A stretch of 64,000 nt of DNA from Macrothele yani. Lineage: Eukaryota; Arthropoda; Arachnida; Araneae; Macrothelidae. The first letter of the stretch is position 1; the number at the start of each line of letters is the position of its first letter. The stretch spans positions 51,860,469 to 51,924,468 of the forward strand of contig CM076996.1 in the NCBI GenBank assembly GCA_039090855.1, given 5' to 3'. A program made the position numbers and the translations under genes. Shown here piece by piece: positions 21,217 through 31,212 of this stretch. The notes under the pieces were generated by a model, which was not told where the DNA came from, made no database searches, and saw nothing but the letters and a program-made list of their open reading frames with translations.

Positions 21217-22457
21217 AGTCAGTGTTAAACAGCTGTTGGGGATTTACACTAACCTTTTTTGACCAAAGTTTTACAGATTTGTGCTTTGCTTTGTTCTGAT
21301 CATGTCTTTTCTGTGTAGTTCCATGTCTCCAAAAATTTTCATTTCATTTTCTCTATTACTGAAACTTTTACCTGATAAGCTTGGTCACAGTTTACAGATT
21401 CATCAGACACCAAACCGGATGACAAAAACACGAGTTCTCTAGACAGTTTTGTGAACCATTTGTGCTGCTTAAGCCACAAAGTGGAATTGGTTGATCTCTT
21501 AGTTTTCATGACTCACTAAGTTCAGTGTGTTGTTCAGTAAATGTTACTGAAGTACCCAAGAATTCACCATAGATTCGTGAATTTTCAAGAAAAAAAGGTG
21601 TCCTGAGGACCCATTTCAATAGTGTGCGCTGTCTGTTTTACCTGTTCCATGTGTAGGACCTCCAATTGCTTTCATAGCGCGCATAAGACACTGCCTTATA
21701 CACATGTCTGTCTATGTACCAGACCAAAACTTTACAATCCTTCTCACAGTGAAGTATCCTTTGTTAGTAAACAATCAAGCTCTTTCTCTGACACTTTTGA
21801 ACCTATCTTCATCATTTGCTGAACATATAGATGGGCTGACTTTGCATGAGACAAGTGTCCTGCAGCATGGAAATATGGAATATTTAAGTGCATTTTCAAG
21901 TTCTCTGACCTTTCAGCAAGTATAAACTGAAAAATTAGATCAATGGTTTTCCAAAGATTTGCCCGTAACTTTGCAGTTCTACTTGTTGATTCAATATTTT
22001 TCAAGCAGTCATCAATTTTAACTAATACCTCCGTAATAACAGGATCTGTACACGTTTCTTTAGGTTCCATTTGTTGGAAAATGAGTTGCTTGTACCAGTT
22101 CTCCAAACTGTTCACATACTGCTCTTCGATGTCAGGAAAATGTTCTTTCATCACATTTACGATAGCCATTTATGGCAGTGGTTATCCATTTCTGTTCAGT
22201 TTTTCTCACCTGGTAATTTGACAGGGCATGGGTCTGTGTATGCTGTCCGGGCCAGCATAATGTAAAAGCCATGAGCGGGGTTTTCAAATGAATTTTGATG
22301 CTGGAGGGTTTAGATATGTGTGTTGATTAGATTTTGGTTTAAAATCCACTGTTTGTGCCCTTATGAATTTTTCTGTTAACTATTCATTTATAATGTTTCT
22401 ATATTTGGCTTTATTTTTTTCTTTTTTGCTCTAATAATTTTATTTTGTTTTCCAGAG

Positions 22458-24600
22458 AAAAACATTGTTCTCTCAGTGAAGCTAAAAGGAAATCTGTATG
22501 TCAATTCGATGAATTCTACAAGCCTTCAAGCTTACCACTGACTCCATTTTCAGGGACTTCATCGACCTCCAAGTCAGGTGATATATCTACTGTGATTCCC
22601 TTCTCCACAAGGAAAGATGTGCTAGATGCTGGAATTCTATGGTCATTAAAATGCATCCATAGCCATTACTCATATAAATCTTGCAAAGGCACTGGTAAAC
22701 TGTTCTCCAGTATGTTTCCAGATAGTGCTATTGCCAAACAGTTCTCTTGTGGAAAAAGAAAGTGTGCATACCTTTGCCACTTTGGTCTAGCACCACACTT
22801 CAAGGAGCTGTTTCTTAAATGTTTTGATAACATTAGTCATTATATATTACTTTTTGATGAAACACTTAACACCACTAACCAATGAAAAGCAACTGGAAAT
22901 TCATGTGAGATTTTGGCATCCTGAAAATAAAGTTAGAATGCAGTACTTAACATCTGTTTTCATAGGACATTCAACAGCTGATGACATTTTAACTGCATTC
23001 TATACAGCTGTTGAAAAATTAGATTTGTCCAAGTTACTACAGATATATGGATGGACCATCCGTGAATTGAAAATTCTATGACATTTTGCAGAAGGATTTA
23101 AGCAAGGAATACAATTTGGAATATGTATCCATAGTGAGTTGTAGGCTCCATATATTGAACAATGCCTTTAGAAAAGGGGCAACAGTCACTGATTGGAACA
23201 TTTCATCACTTTTAATGGCTTTACAATTGGCTTTTCAAGAATTTACCTGCACGAAGAGAAGATTTCTTAAAATCATCTGATTTTTAAGAAAATGCTTGTG
23301 AAGTTTTGTAATTACCGTTGGTTAGAGAATATTCCAACTGCTGAAAGGGCAGTTGAAATTTGGAATGACATAGTGACATATGTAAAAAATGTGAAAAGTG
23401 GGATATTTTCCAAAGTAACATGTACATCTTTTGTTACAGTAGCTCAAGCCACTTTAGATAAGCTCATAATAATTAAGCTAAATTTTTTTTGTCTGTTGCA
23501 AAACTTTTGGAACCTTTTGTGAAAGTGATAAACCACTCTTACATTTTTTTTGCAGCTGATGTTCTAAAACTTGTAAAACAGTGTCTTCAGTTTTATAATG
23601 TTTTGACAACTGAGCACCTGGATAGAATTTCTACTGTTGAAAACCTTTGTAAGTTTGATTTTTCAAATAAAAGTTATTATGTGACAGTAAGCAAAGTCAG
23701 CATTGGGTTTATGGGTGACAAGCTGTTAAAGGAAAAGCTTCGTACAAAAGAAGTGACAGAAAAAGATTAAAACATGAGTGTCAGTCACTTTAAAACATGA
23801 GTGTCAGTCATTTGTTCTAAAAATGTTGGAAGACCTTATGATCAAGTGCCTTGTGAATTATTCTTTAATTCACAATGTTGCATGTATTGATCCCAGACAA
23901 ATGGCCAGTAATGGAGGCAAGTGTTACAATCAAATGAAAAGAGCAGTGTTATATTTTGCCCAAAAAAAGCAAATTCCAGTTAAAGATGGGGTTGAAATGT
24001 TAGTACAGTTCAAAGACTTTCTGGAAAATGTTGTAAAACAATCATCATTGGAGTTCCTGAATTTTGAACAAAAAAAAAAACTGTCTCTTGATGCTTTCTT
24101 AAGTTTGCATTTCAGGAGAGATAGCGAGTATATCAAGTTATGGCACATAGTCAAGATAATGATGATCCTTTCTCATGGGCAAGCCTCATGGAAAGAGGAT
24201 TTTCCATTAATAAATTGATAGAAGTTGAAAACCTAAAAGTAGCATCATATATTTCACAGCGCCTTATTTATGCCCATATGGTGACATTTCTGGAGTTAAG
24301 ATAACTAAAGAAATGAGAACTGCAGCTTCTTCTGCTCGAATGAAGTATATGTAGCATTTAGAAGATCAGCAAGCCAAGCAGAAAGATGAAAGTATCCAAA
24401 AAAAGAGGAAGTTAATTGAAGTATATTGCTGAGACTCAGGCATCTGCTGATATTCTTGCAGAGAAAGCAGAGTCTGCTGGAGACATTTCTTTGTTTGTAA
24501 GGTCAAACAGTCTTAGGAAAACTGCTAAAAAAATTCCTCAGTTAGGTGAAATTGAAGCAAACATTTCTGAGAAACACATGGACCTAAATGTCTAAAATTT
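22458..24600 (+). pseudogene. hAT-1 transposase exon 2, multiply broken
   Basis: The exon opens after a TTTTCCAGAG acceptor with EKHCSLSEAKRK, in phase with exon 1. It then gives ILLFDETLN (first catalytic Asp region), LEIHVRFWHPENKVRMQYLT, GHSTADDILTAFYTAVEKLD, and an MDGPSVN second-Asp motif in a shifted frame at about 23049. Next come SCRLHILNNAFRKGATVTDWN and NYRWLENIPTAERAVEIW. The C-terminal hAT dimerisation-like segment is WASLMERGFSINKLIEVENL near 24175-24230. Frameshifts at about 22880, 23045, 23285, 23510 and 24150, a Trp-to-stop after GPSVN, and a small tandem duplication at 23771-23811 make it inactive. Confidence 0.8.
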
Positions 24601-25345
24601 TTCTATTTCAAAATAGTGAGAAGTTAAAGGTCTGACATTTAACTTGATAAAATAAAATGATGATTAGAATATTATTTCTACATCTAAGAAAATATTTTTC
24701 TACTTTATTGTTTACATAATTAATACTATAATTGCATACACAAGTTTTTTCGGTATGATTCCACAGACAAATAGCTGTATTGTCTAAAGTGAGTTGATTT
24801 TCCTCTGGGGACATCAGTTTTGTGTCCAATTCTTTTGTTGACATTTTGATAAAAGCTGTTTATAAGTAAAGCATGTTCCCATTTACAGACAGTATTGGAA
24901 TGGCACATAAACTTCTGGAGAAGCAAGAGGATATCTGTCTTTATGAAGAAGTTAAATGACAGTAGGATTTGATTTTGCAACAAGGAGGTCTGTAGCTGAG
25001 TTTTTATGCAGATTTGGGTGCATCTGACAGTATATGTAGTATTAAAAGGAGTGGAGCCCGTTAGTATATACCTGATTCTGGCTGAGCAATGCATTAGAGC
25101 CTGAAACCCACTGCTGGCAACTTTCGTCAGTTTACTGTCTGCTATTATGGAATCATTGGCCAAAGTACCGCCAGAACATTTCCAACAATTGTAGATTCCA
25201 TGCCACAACATTGTTGTGGCATGGAACTAGTGGTTTACTGCTGTTGTAAAAGCAAAAGGTGGACTTCCACATCATTATGTGGGTATGCACTAGTATAATA
25301 GATTGTCCTTCCAGTGTGTGTGCATGTGTATATATATATATATAT
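24601..25345. other. hAT-1 3' region, no recognised gene
   Basis: Contains a 161-codon open stretch on the minus strand (25211-24726) of unremarkable composition, probably chance, and ends in a short TA tract. I see no motif. Confidence 0.4.
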
Positions 25346-25671
25346 AACCAGGAGAGATAAGAAGAGGAACTCGTGGATCCGAAAAATGACGAGTGGAAGA
25401 CATCATGATCAGAGTTAAATCCCTGAAATGGCAATGGGCTGGACACACTGCCAGAAGAACAGATCATCGATGGACAGCCGAAATTTTAGATGGGATTCCA
25501 AGGGACAGGAAAAGACCCAGAAGAAGACCACATGGGAGATGGGTAGATGAAATTCGAAAGTATGCAGGAGTGACATGGAGGAGACTGGCACAAGACAGAC
25601 CGTTGTGGAGGAAACTTGGGGAGACCTTCGTCCAGCAGTGGATTGATAATGGTTGACAATGATGATGATAA
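25346..25671 (+). mobile_element. RTE LINE, copy c, 3' end only
   Basis: On the + strand it encodes the RT C-terminus: RRDKKRNSWIRK (start), EDIMIRVKSLKWQWAGHTAR, IPRDRKRPRRRPHGRWVDE, ending FVQQWIDNG. It then ends with AATGATGATGATAA. It is 5'-truncated within (TA)n and lies near the right end of hAT-1. The 87-codon frame is open and slightly better kept here than in copy a. Confidence 0.9.
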
Positions 25672-25838
25672 ATCCCGAGAGTCGTCAAAAATTTTGAATG
25701 GTGCTTAAAAAGTCCTTAAAAAGTCTAAATCTTATATCAAGAAGTCTGTCGTGAATATGCACCATGTTAAAAAAAGACTGGTTAATTATTAATTAATTAT
25801 TGCTAAATTTTAATTCTTAAAAATGAGTATGAACCCTG

Positions 25839-26369
25839 TTAACCAGTCAATTACAGAGTCACCACCATATTTCAACATCTCAGCAATTATGCCATCAACT
25901 CCTGGAGCCTTACCACTCTGAAGAGATTTTAGAGCCCTCCTCTTGAGATCTGTGCTGTGCTTCCATCTTTCACTGTATATCATCTGCTTCTGCCTCAGTA
26001 TCACCTTTGCTTTCTTGATCTAATAACTCACAGAGGTATTCACGCCATCTTTCACTTGACTCATTGGGCTTCCATATCATTTCCCCAATCCTATTCTTCG
26101 CACAACTTGCAACTTTGTTTTCCCTATTTTTCCTGAGTCTCATGTACTTCCAGAAAGTCTCCCTCTCTTTCCAATGAACCAATTCATGCCTTTCCACCTT
26201 CTCCTTTCTATCTTTTGCCTTATTCTGGTGAACCAGCTTAGCTGCTTCACGCGTCTTACAGCGATATTCATCCACAGAAGCGCTACCTTGCAACATCCCC
26301 AAATAGGCTTCTTTCTTTATCTTTACTGCTTCTTCAGTCTCACTATTCCACAAAGCATCACCTCCATTG
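25839..26369 (-). pseudogene. LINE-B copy 1 linker and start of RT
   Basis: The minus strand reads WNSETEEAVKIKKEAYLGML, ELVHWKERETFWKYMRLRKN, SERWREYLCELLDQESKGD, then LKSLQSGKAPGVDGIIAEML and GGDSVIDWLT at the hAT-1 junction. The next residues of the same protein resume at 9300 (EICQL-like). One frameshift lies near 25985. It corresponds to 33975-34490 of LINE-B copy 2. Confidence 0.8.
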
Positions 26370-27803
26370 ACATGTAGTTGAATAGGCCCAACGAGTCCAT
26401 TGACTTTAAAAACTTTTTGCGTGTTCTAGTTTTTGAACTCGATCGTTCTCAATGTCACTGTGATTAGTCCTTTTTGTATAAAAGCGCAGGATTGAAAGAC
26501 AATTCTTAAAGGAACTGAATATTAAAATATGTAATTCACGTAGTTGGTTACTTACTTTTATCAGCTTTGGGTGTCGCAGGAAGAATCCAAGGTTATCTCG
26601 GCATTGAAAAACGTTTTCAGAAAACGATAAAAAGGAATTCTTGAAGAACACAAATGGATGTCTCAAAGACAGAATTGAACAAATCTTGGTCTGCAGGTTA
26701 TTACAATATGAAGGTCGGATTAATCAAGTAAGAAAAAAAAATCTTTATAACAAATTACTCCGCGTAATCATAGGTAAGCCCTAAAAAAGACCACGAAAAA
26801 TGCTATGAAAAGAACCACCTTATTCTAATATTTAAAAGTGAAGGAAGTATTCCAAAACGATGACAAACTGAAAGATAAAAGTGCCACAAAATGCTACATC
26901 GAGAGATAATGAAGTTCCAAGACATTAAAAGGACTAGCCTGTTGTTGAGTCCTATGCATGTGCATTTCAGCACAAATCCTCTTGCCGTCATTGGGGACAA
27001 TAATGGCCATCTGCTGTCCTGCGTGTATAATTGCTCATAGATTTCAAAGGAAAAAAAAAAAAAAAGGAGTCATTAGGTGTGGCTTTGTAGGAATGACTAC
27101 ACGAAGGATAGTGGATGGCCACCATTGTCCCCAATAACGGTGTGCGGGTTTGTGCCGAAATGCATAGGACTAAACAACAGGCTAGTCCTTTTAACATTTT
27201 GGAACTTTATTATTTCTCAATTTTAGTGTTTTCTGGTCCTTTTATCTTTCAATTTGTCATCGTTTTTGAATACTTCCTTCACTTTTAAATATCGGAATAA
27301 AGTGTTTTTTTTTCATAGCATTTTTCGGGGTCTTTTTCAGGACTTACCTACGATTACATAGAGTAATTTGTTATAAAGAATTTTTTACTGGATTAATCCA
27401 ACCTCCATATTGTAATAACCTGCATACCAACATTTGTTATGTTCTGTCTTTGAGACATCCATTTGTGTTCTTCAAGAATTCCTTTTTATGGTTTTCTGAC
27501 AAAATTTTTTGACGCTGAGATAACCTTGGATTCTTCTTGCGACACCCAAAGCTGATAAAAGTAAGCAAGCAATTAAGTGAATTACCTATTTTGTTATTCA
27601 GTTCCTCTAAGAATTGTGTTTCAATCCTGTGCCCTCATACAAAAAGGAATAATCCCGGTAACATTGAGAATGATAGTCCAAAGACTAGAACACGCAAAAT
27701 GTTTTTAACGTCGATGGACTCATTGAGCCTATTCGACTACATGTAAAATTTTTAAGCACGCATGTTTGGCAACTCAAAATTTTTTTGAACACAACCATAT
27801 ATT
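26370..27803. mobile_element. Foldback element with roughly 650-bp inverted arms and 13-bp duplication
   Basis: The flanks both read ATCACCTCCATTG (26357-26369 and 27804-27816). The arms run from ACATGTAGTTGAATAGGC at 26370 inward to about 27010, and from about 27100 to the inverted ACATGTAGTCGAATAGGC near 27742. Divergence is about 10 percent. The right side has 60 extra bases before the duplication. The centre has an A-run and CCTACAAAGCC-like sequence. The arms show ORF fragments (such as LRHPKLIKVSNQLRELHIL) that I do not recognise. The long target duplication suggests a retrotransposition event, possibly PLE-like, rather than a cut-and-paste element. Confidence 0.75.
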
Positions 27804-28964
27804 ATCACCTCCATTGTTACCCACTATTGTGGTGCCACAGACCTCTTCAACAGCAGTGACAACACAGTTCTTAAAACATCCCCACTTCTTTTCTACATCC
27901 CTATCTCATCACTTCAGCTCTTTCAGTCATTCTCTGAGTAAGTTAGAGTAACACTGATGATCTTCAATGGAGCCTTTCAACCTTTACTCTTTCCATCCTA
28001 GGCCTCTTCCTATTGCTTTTCCTCCAACCAACATTCAGTTTCACTCGTGACACTACCAAGTAATGATCAGAACCAACATCCGCACCTCTCATCACACTAG
28101 TGTTAACAACTAAGCATTTCAGATGCTGATCATAAACTACAAAATCTATCACACTCTTTTTACCAAGAGTACGATTTTCCCAAGTATATGTGTAGATATA
28201 CTTGTGGTTGAAAAAACGTGTTAGATACACACAAACCATTCTCAATGCAGAGTTCAATTAATCATTCACACAAGGATTATTAAACTTACCCAGAATATTA
28301 TCAGAAATTGCGTCCTGCATACCTACTCCAGCATTGAAATTGCCTGCTATTATAGTTTTTTCTTTAGCACCAAACTGGCTCAAAAGAGCTTTAAGCGCAT
28401 TCCAGAAATCTTCCTTCATATCAGAAGGTTCCGAGTAACAAGGTGCATACACTACAACAATTACTATTCTCTGAAGTTTCACTTTGAAACGAATCCAAAG
28501 AATTCTCTCACTTATGCAGCTATAGTGAATCAAGTAATTCTTCATCTTTTCACTTAAAATCACACCTACACCAGCCTGTCCTCTCACATTATCCAATACT
28601 CCAGGCCATACACTCACCATTCCATTCCATTCATTTCTTTTATCCAAATTTTCTTCTTTTTGGTTTCACTTACACACAGCACATCCAATCTATACTTATT
28701 CATTTCTTTAATCACCTCATTCATCTTGCCATTTATACCTCTAGTATTCCATACACCAATTTTACACTTACTCAACCGAGATCTCTTTCTTGCATGTCCT
28801 TTGGAAATTCCAGTTCGATTCCGTGGTCGACCGTCCTTCTCAAGTGTGGTAGGTCCACCATATCCCACACTAGAGTCTGGAGCATACTTTCTTTGTGTCT
28901 TTTTAATCAGGTAAGTACACCAGTGTGGGGGATTATCCGACAGCTGACAGTTCCAGTTGGTCAT
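27804..28964 (-). pseudogene. LINE-B copy 1 endonuclease region
   Basis: The order on the minus strand is a basic N-terminal stretch (RPRNRTGISKGHARKRSRLS), CKIGVWNTRGINGKMNEVI (first strand with catalytic Asn region), RLDVLCVSETKKKK (catalytic Glu), VGVILSEKMKN, IVVVYAPC, and TIIAGNFNAGVG. The last is where copy 2 has IAGDFN, so the catalytic Asp is changed to Asn here. GADVGSDHYLVVSRVKL follows near 28060. The frame breaks near 28640 and 28258. This is an APE-type nuclease that would nick target DNA, now inactive. Confidence 0.8.
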
Positions 28965-29146
28965 TAAACCTAAGGATTCTGGAACAAAACCCAGTGAGTT
29001 GGGGTCTCTTTGCCAATGTCACACAGAACTAGCTGGTGCCTCTCAAAGGTTCACAGGGGCATTAGTTGCTGTTCTGTTTGCCGTTGTTGCCTATGAAGCA
29101 CCCCAAGGAGGCAAACCCATCTCTCACTAAGACCACCTACATTAAT
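28965..29146 (-). promoter_or_regulatory. LINE-B 5' leader
   Basis: This GC-richer segment is shared, at about 85 percent by eye, with 44030-44224, which is the leader of another LINE-B piece. It includes TTCTGGAACAAAACCCAGTG and AGGCAAACCCATCTCTCACT. Both copies stop at the same point. It probably contains an internal promoter, as LINE leaders do, but no motif proves this. Confidence 0.5.
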
Positions 29147-29171
29147 TTATCTAAATTTCCCCCATTTTAAT

Positions 29172-29282
29172 TTATCTAAATGGTAATTTTGTTTATGGCT
29201 ATTTGCAAAGAATATGATAGTTTTTTTAAGGACTATATTAAAAATATGATAATAGCCATAAACAAAATTACCATTTAGATAA
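29172..29282. repeat. 32-bp inverted repeat at the PLE copy 2 5' edge
   Basis: Arms 29172-29203 and 29251-29282 are perfect complements (one half reads AATTTTGTTTATGGCTATT) with a 47-base loop. A similar hairpin marks the 5' edge of the PLE at 50200. Confidence 0.9.
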
Positions 29283-29419
29283 TTTAAAATATGAAAAAGA
29301 GCAACTTCTGAAGTTAAGACAGGATCCATCTTTAAAGTTTTGTGAAGCTGACAAATCTGGACAGATAGCTCTTTTGAATACTGAAGATTATAATAACAAA
29401 ATAAAAAAAAAAGCTGTAA

Positions 29420-29653
29420 TTGATTGAAAATGTACCAATACTGATAGAGATCCAATGGAAAAACAAATTCAGTTTTTGGCAAAGGTTAGAAATCAGAGTT
29501 TTACCTGATGTCATTAAAAAGGTCTCACACCCAATTGTTGCAAGTGTACCAAAATTTTTTCCAAAATTAGAACCCATAAAAAGAAGGTTCACCACTTATT
29601 CAGTTAGAAAAGAACATTTACAAAGTTTTGGCTCTATTATGTGTGAAAAGTAG
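29420..29653 (+). pseudogene. PLE copy 2 N-terminal protein region
   Basis: A 77-codon open stretch reads IENVPILIEIQWKNKFSFWQ, VLPDVIKKVSHPIVASVPK and PIKRRFTTYSVRKEHLQ. It matches copy 1 (7171-7440, minus). It precedes the RT domain but is out of frame with it, so the gene is broken. The role of this PLE region is not established. Confidence 0.6.
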
Positions 29654-29699
29654 TTTTATTTTTAAAAATATCATTTCCTTTATTGACCATATAAAATGC

Positions 29700-30178
29700 A
29701 TTACACAGGATTTAAGGAATATTCTATGGCTAGTTTAGATGTTAAAGTGTTATTTCCCAGTTCACTGGTGCCTTTAGCAATTGATATTATTATTTTAAAA
29801 TTAGTACGGCAAAATGTTTTGAATAATTCCCAAATTTCAGAATTTAAGAACTTTCTACTATTTATTAGTGGTAACAACATTTTCATTTTTGATATCTTTT
29901 ATAAGCAAAACCAGGGAAGGTCCCAAGTGGTCACCTTTGTGTGCTATGTATGAAGAAGTAGTTATAGATTGTATAGAAAAAATGTTATTGGAAATATGAA
30001 AGAACGCTTCTTGATGGGTTTTTGTTATGTTGATGACAATTTTATAATGTCTAGGTTAAATAAAACAGAATTACATTATCTAGCAAAACAATATACCAGC
30101 ATTTGTCCAATAATTGAACTGACACTTGAATTTGAAGAAAACAATCAGCTTTCATTTATTGGATATTTTATTGATTAA
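29700..30178 (+). pseudogene. PLE copy 2 reverse transcriptase
   Basis: Pieces in two frames read YSMASLDVKVLFPSSLVPLA (block with the first catalytic Asp), IFDIFYKQNQG with a degraded GPMGSPLS block, then MGFCYVDDNFIMSRLNKTEL with the catalytic Asp pair as YVDD, and IELTLEFEENNQLSFIGYF. This order matches PLE reverse transcriptases, which are related to telomerase. A frameshift near 29940 and a stop after YFID disable it. Confidence 0.75.
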
Positions 30179-30592
30179 AAATTCTACCAGTCTTGATTAT
30201 AAAGTTTCCAGTAAACCATTTTATATTCCAGTTCTTACATCTTATGACTCACATCATGGAAAAACAAATAAAAAATAGTAGTATAACCTTATTGAAAAGT
30301 GCATTTGCACATACTTCTGATAGGCATTTTCAGATCAAGGAATTATAGTACATAGAAATTTCAGTAAAATATGGATATTCGAGAAGAGAAATTTAAAAAC
30401 AGACTCATGAAATAGAAAAAAAAAAAAAAAAAGAAAAACCTGTTATAGAAAAAAAGATGAAAACAGCCGTTACATACATTGGTTCATTACCATTTATTAA
30501 AAATATTTCTCAAGAAATCAATAAATCAGCTGCAAAATATAGTCTTCAGATAGGTTGTACAGTTAATTCCATTAAAAACTTAATTATTAATA

Positions 30593-30967
30593 GTGAATGC
30601 TCTTGGAATAATATTGGATGAAGTAGGTGTTTATGAAATTCCAATTGAAAGTAGCCCACCTATTTCTTATATTGGTCGCATGAAGAAGTTAGAATATTGT
30701 TTAAACCAACAACATATTAAAAATTGGTGGAAAACAAAAAGAGAGGCTAAAACAGTATTGATACAGTATTGTATAGATAATAAAGTATTTCCCAAGTTTG
30801 ATCAAATTAAGATTTTGAAAAATTGCAATTCTGAAAGGCATTTGAGGATAGCTGAAACCATTTTAATTCAAAAAAACAATGACAGACTCTGTAATTATAA
30901 TGATTTTAAACAGTTATCAGGTTTTGGGAAGAGCTTATACACTTGGAAAAAAAAAGGAAATTTATAA
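30593..30967 (+). CDS. PLE copy 2 GIY-YIG endonuclease domain
   Basis: A 124-codon open stretch. The core shows GVYEIPIESSPPISYIGRMK, where GVY and YIG are the two signature strands. QHIKNWWKTKREAKTVLIQY and FDQIKILKNCNSERHLRIAE follow, the latter with the metal-binding Glu in RIAETILIQ. It ends SGFGKSLYTW. The domain nicks target DNA in PLE insertion. The domain looks complete but is cut off from its RT by stops near 30180-30590. Confidence 0.75.
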   Translation: MNALGIILDEVGVYEIPIESSPPISYIGRMKKLEYCLNQQHIKNWWKTKREAKTVLIQYCIDNKVFPKFDQIKILKNCNSERHLRIAETILIQKNNDRLCNYNDFKQLSGFGKSLYTWKKKGNL

Positions 30968-31122
30968 AACAGCAAAGGAATTTTTGTGATTTGAATACTT
31001 ATCCTTTGTTTCCAACAGAGGTACCGTCCTGTTGGAACAGTGGTACCGTCCTGTTACTGATCTCAGACTTAACTTTTTCTGACACTCGGTTGCTAGTGAC
31101 TGACGTGTTCGCACCACTTTTT

Positions 31123-31154
31123 CTGAGGATGCCCACAGTAGATGTGCAAAAACG
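31123..31154 (+). ncRNA. Hammerhead-ribozyme-like motif in PLE copy 2 tail
   Basis: CTGAGGA (31123-31129), a stem-loop TGCCCA...TGTGCA, then AAAACG. This is the + strand counterpart of 3400-3432. It shares the GAAA-to-AAAA change, while the stem mismatch is at a different position. Confidence 0.5.
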
Positions 31155-31212
31155 TTCAAAAGTATTCTCGTATGGTTCAGTCATTACGATTTTTTAATGG
31201 GCTTTTAATTTA

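Larger units (their letters stand above)
18983..21223 (-). mobile_element. ORF1-only half-LINE with 14-bp target duplication
   Basis: The insert is bounded by GTTAAACAGCTGTT at 18969-18982 and 21224-21237. On the minus strand it starts with a GT-rich leader, carries a gag-like ORF1 (20963-19260), then an AATAAA at about 19070 and a long (GT)n 3' end. No endonuclease or reverse transcriptase lies between ORF1 and the 3' end. It therefore looks like a non-autonomous LINE derivative that keeps ORF1 and depends on another LINE for movement. Its target is the GCDTTS-type gene. Confidence 0.75.
17740..22170 (-). pseudogene. Decayed GCDTTS-type multi-copy gene, split by a half-LINE
   Basis: Three minus-strand pieces lie in N-to-C order. 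22169-21744 (142 codons) ends FHAAGHLSHAKSAHLYVQQM. 18597-18325 has LLLFAHAITGCDMTSCFYEL, and 18082-17849 ends CNGLSCYNSSAFSEESDTLF. From memory, this order (AGHxxYxKSxHLYxQxM, then FHxxTGCDTTS, then a Cys-rich tail) occurs in large uncharacterised proteins found in many copies in invertebrate genomes. Their function is unknown to me. The half-LINE at 18983-21223 interrupts it with a 14-bp target duplication. Stops and shifts separate the pieces. It lies in the hAT-1 gap, antisense to hAT-1. Confidence 0.55.
9301..25838 (+). mobile_element. hAT-1: 16.5-kb hAT transposon with a split transposase gene
   Basis: The ends are CAGAGTTTGCACC at 9301 and the inverted CAGGGTTCATACTC ending at 25838. 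Subterminal copies of AAAAAGTCCTTAAAAAGTC lie near both ends (9390-9412 and 25705-25727). The LINE-B target TTAACC is duplicated (9295-9300 and 25839-25844), and LINE-B resumes in order on the other side. A BED-type zinc-finger exon (to 9916) and a decayed transposase (from 22458) are in the same orientation. The unusual size comes from later insertions into the gap between them. hAT elements normally leave 8-bp duplications; here 6-7 bp are recognisable. Confidence 0.75.
7590..29146 (-). mobile_element. LINE-B copy 1, split into pieces by SINE, hAT-1 and a foldback element
   Basis: One minus-strand APE-type LINE can be reassembled from four segments. 27804-29146 holds the 5' leader and endonuclease, 25839-26369 the linker and start of RT, 7989-9300 the rest of RT, and 7590-7762 the 3' tail. 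Junctions are shown by duplicated target bases and by comparison with LINE-B copy 2 (33057-34832). It is distinct from the RTE family: its endonuclease has MNKYRLDVLCVSETKKK and its RT has GKAPGVDGI and YADDTVLLAESKSKLQSM. Clade is not assigned. The 3' boundary near 7590 is approximate. Confidence 0.8.

Noticed and set aside
24726..25211. 161-codon minus-strand ORF in the hAT-1 3' region
   Set aside because: Composition and lack of any motif fit a chance ORF. No splice or promoter context supports it.
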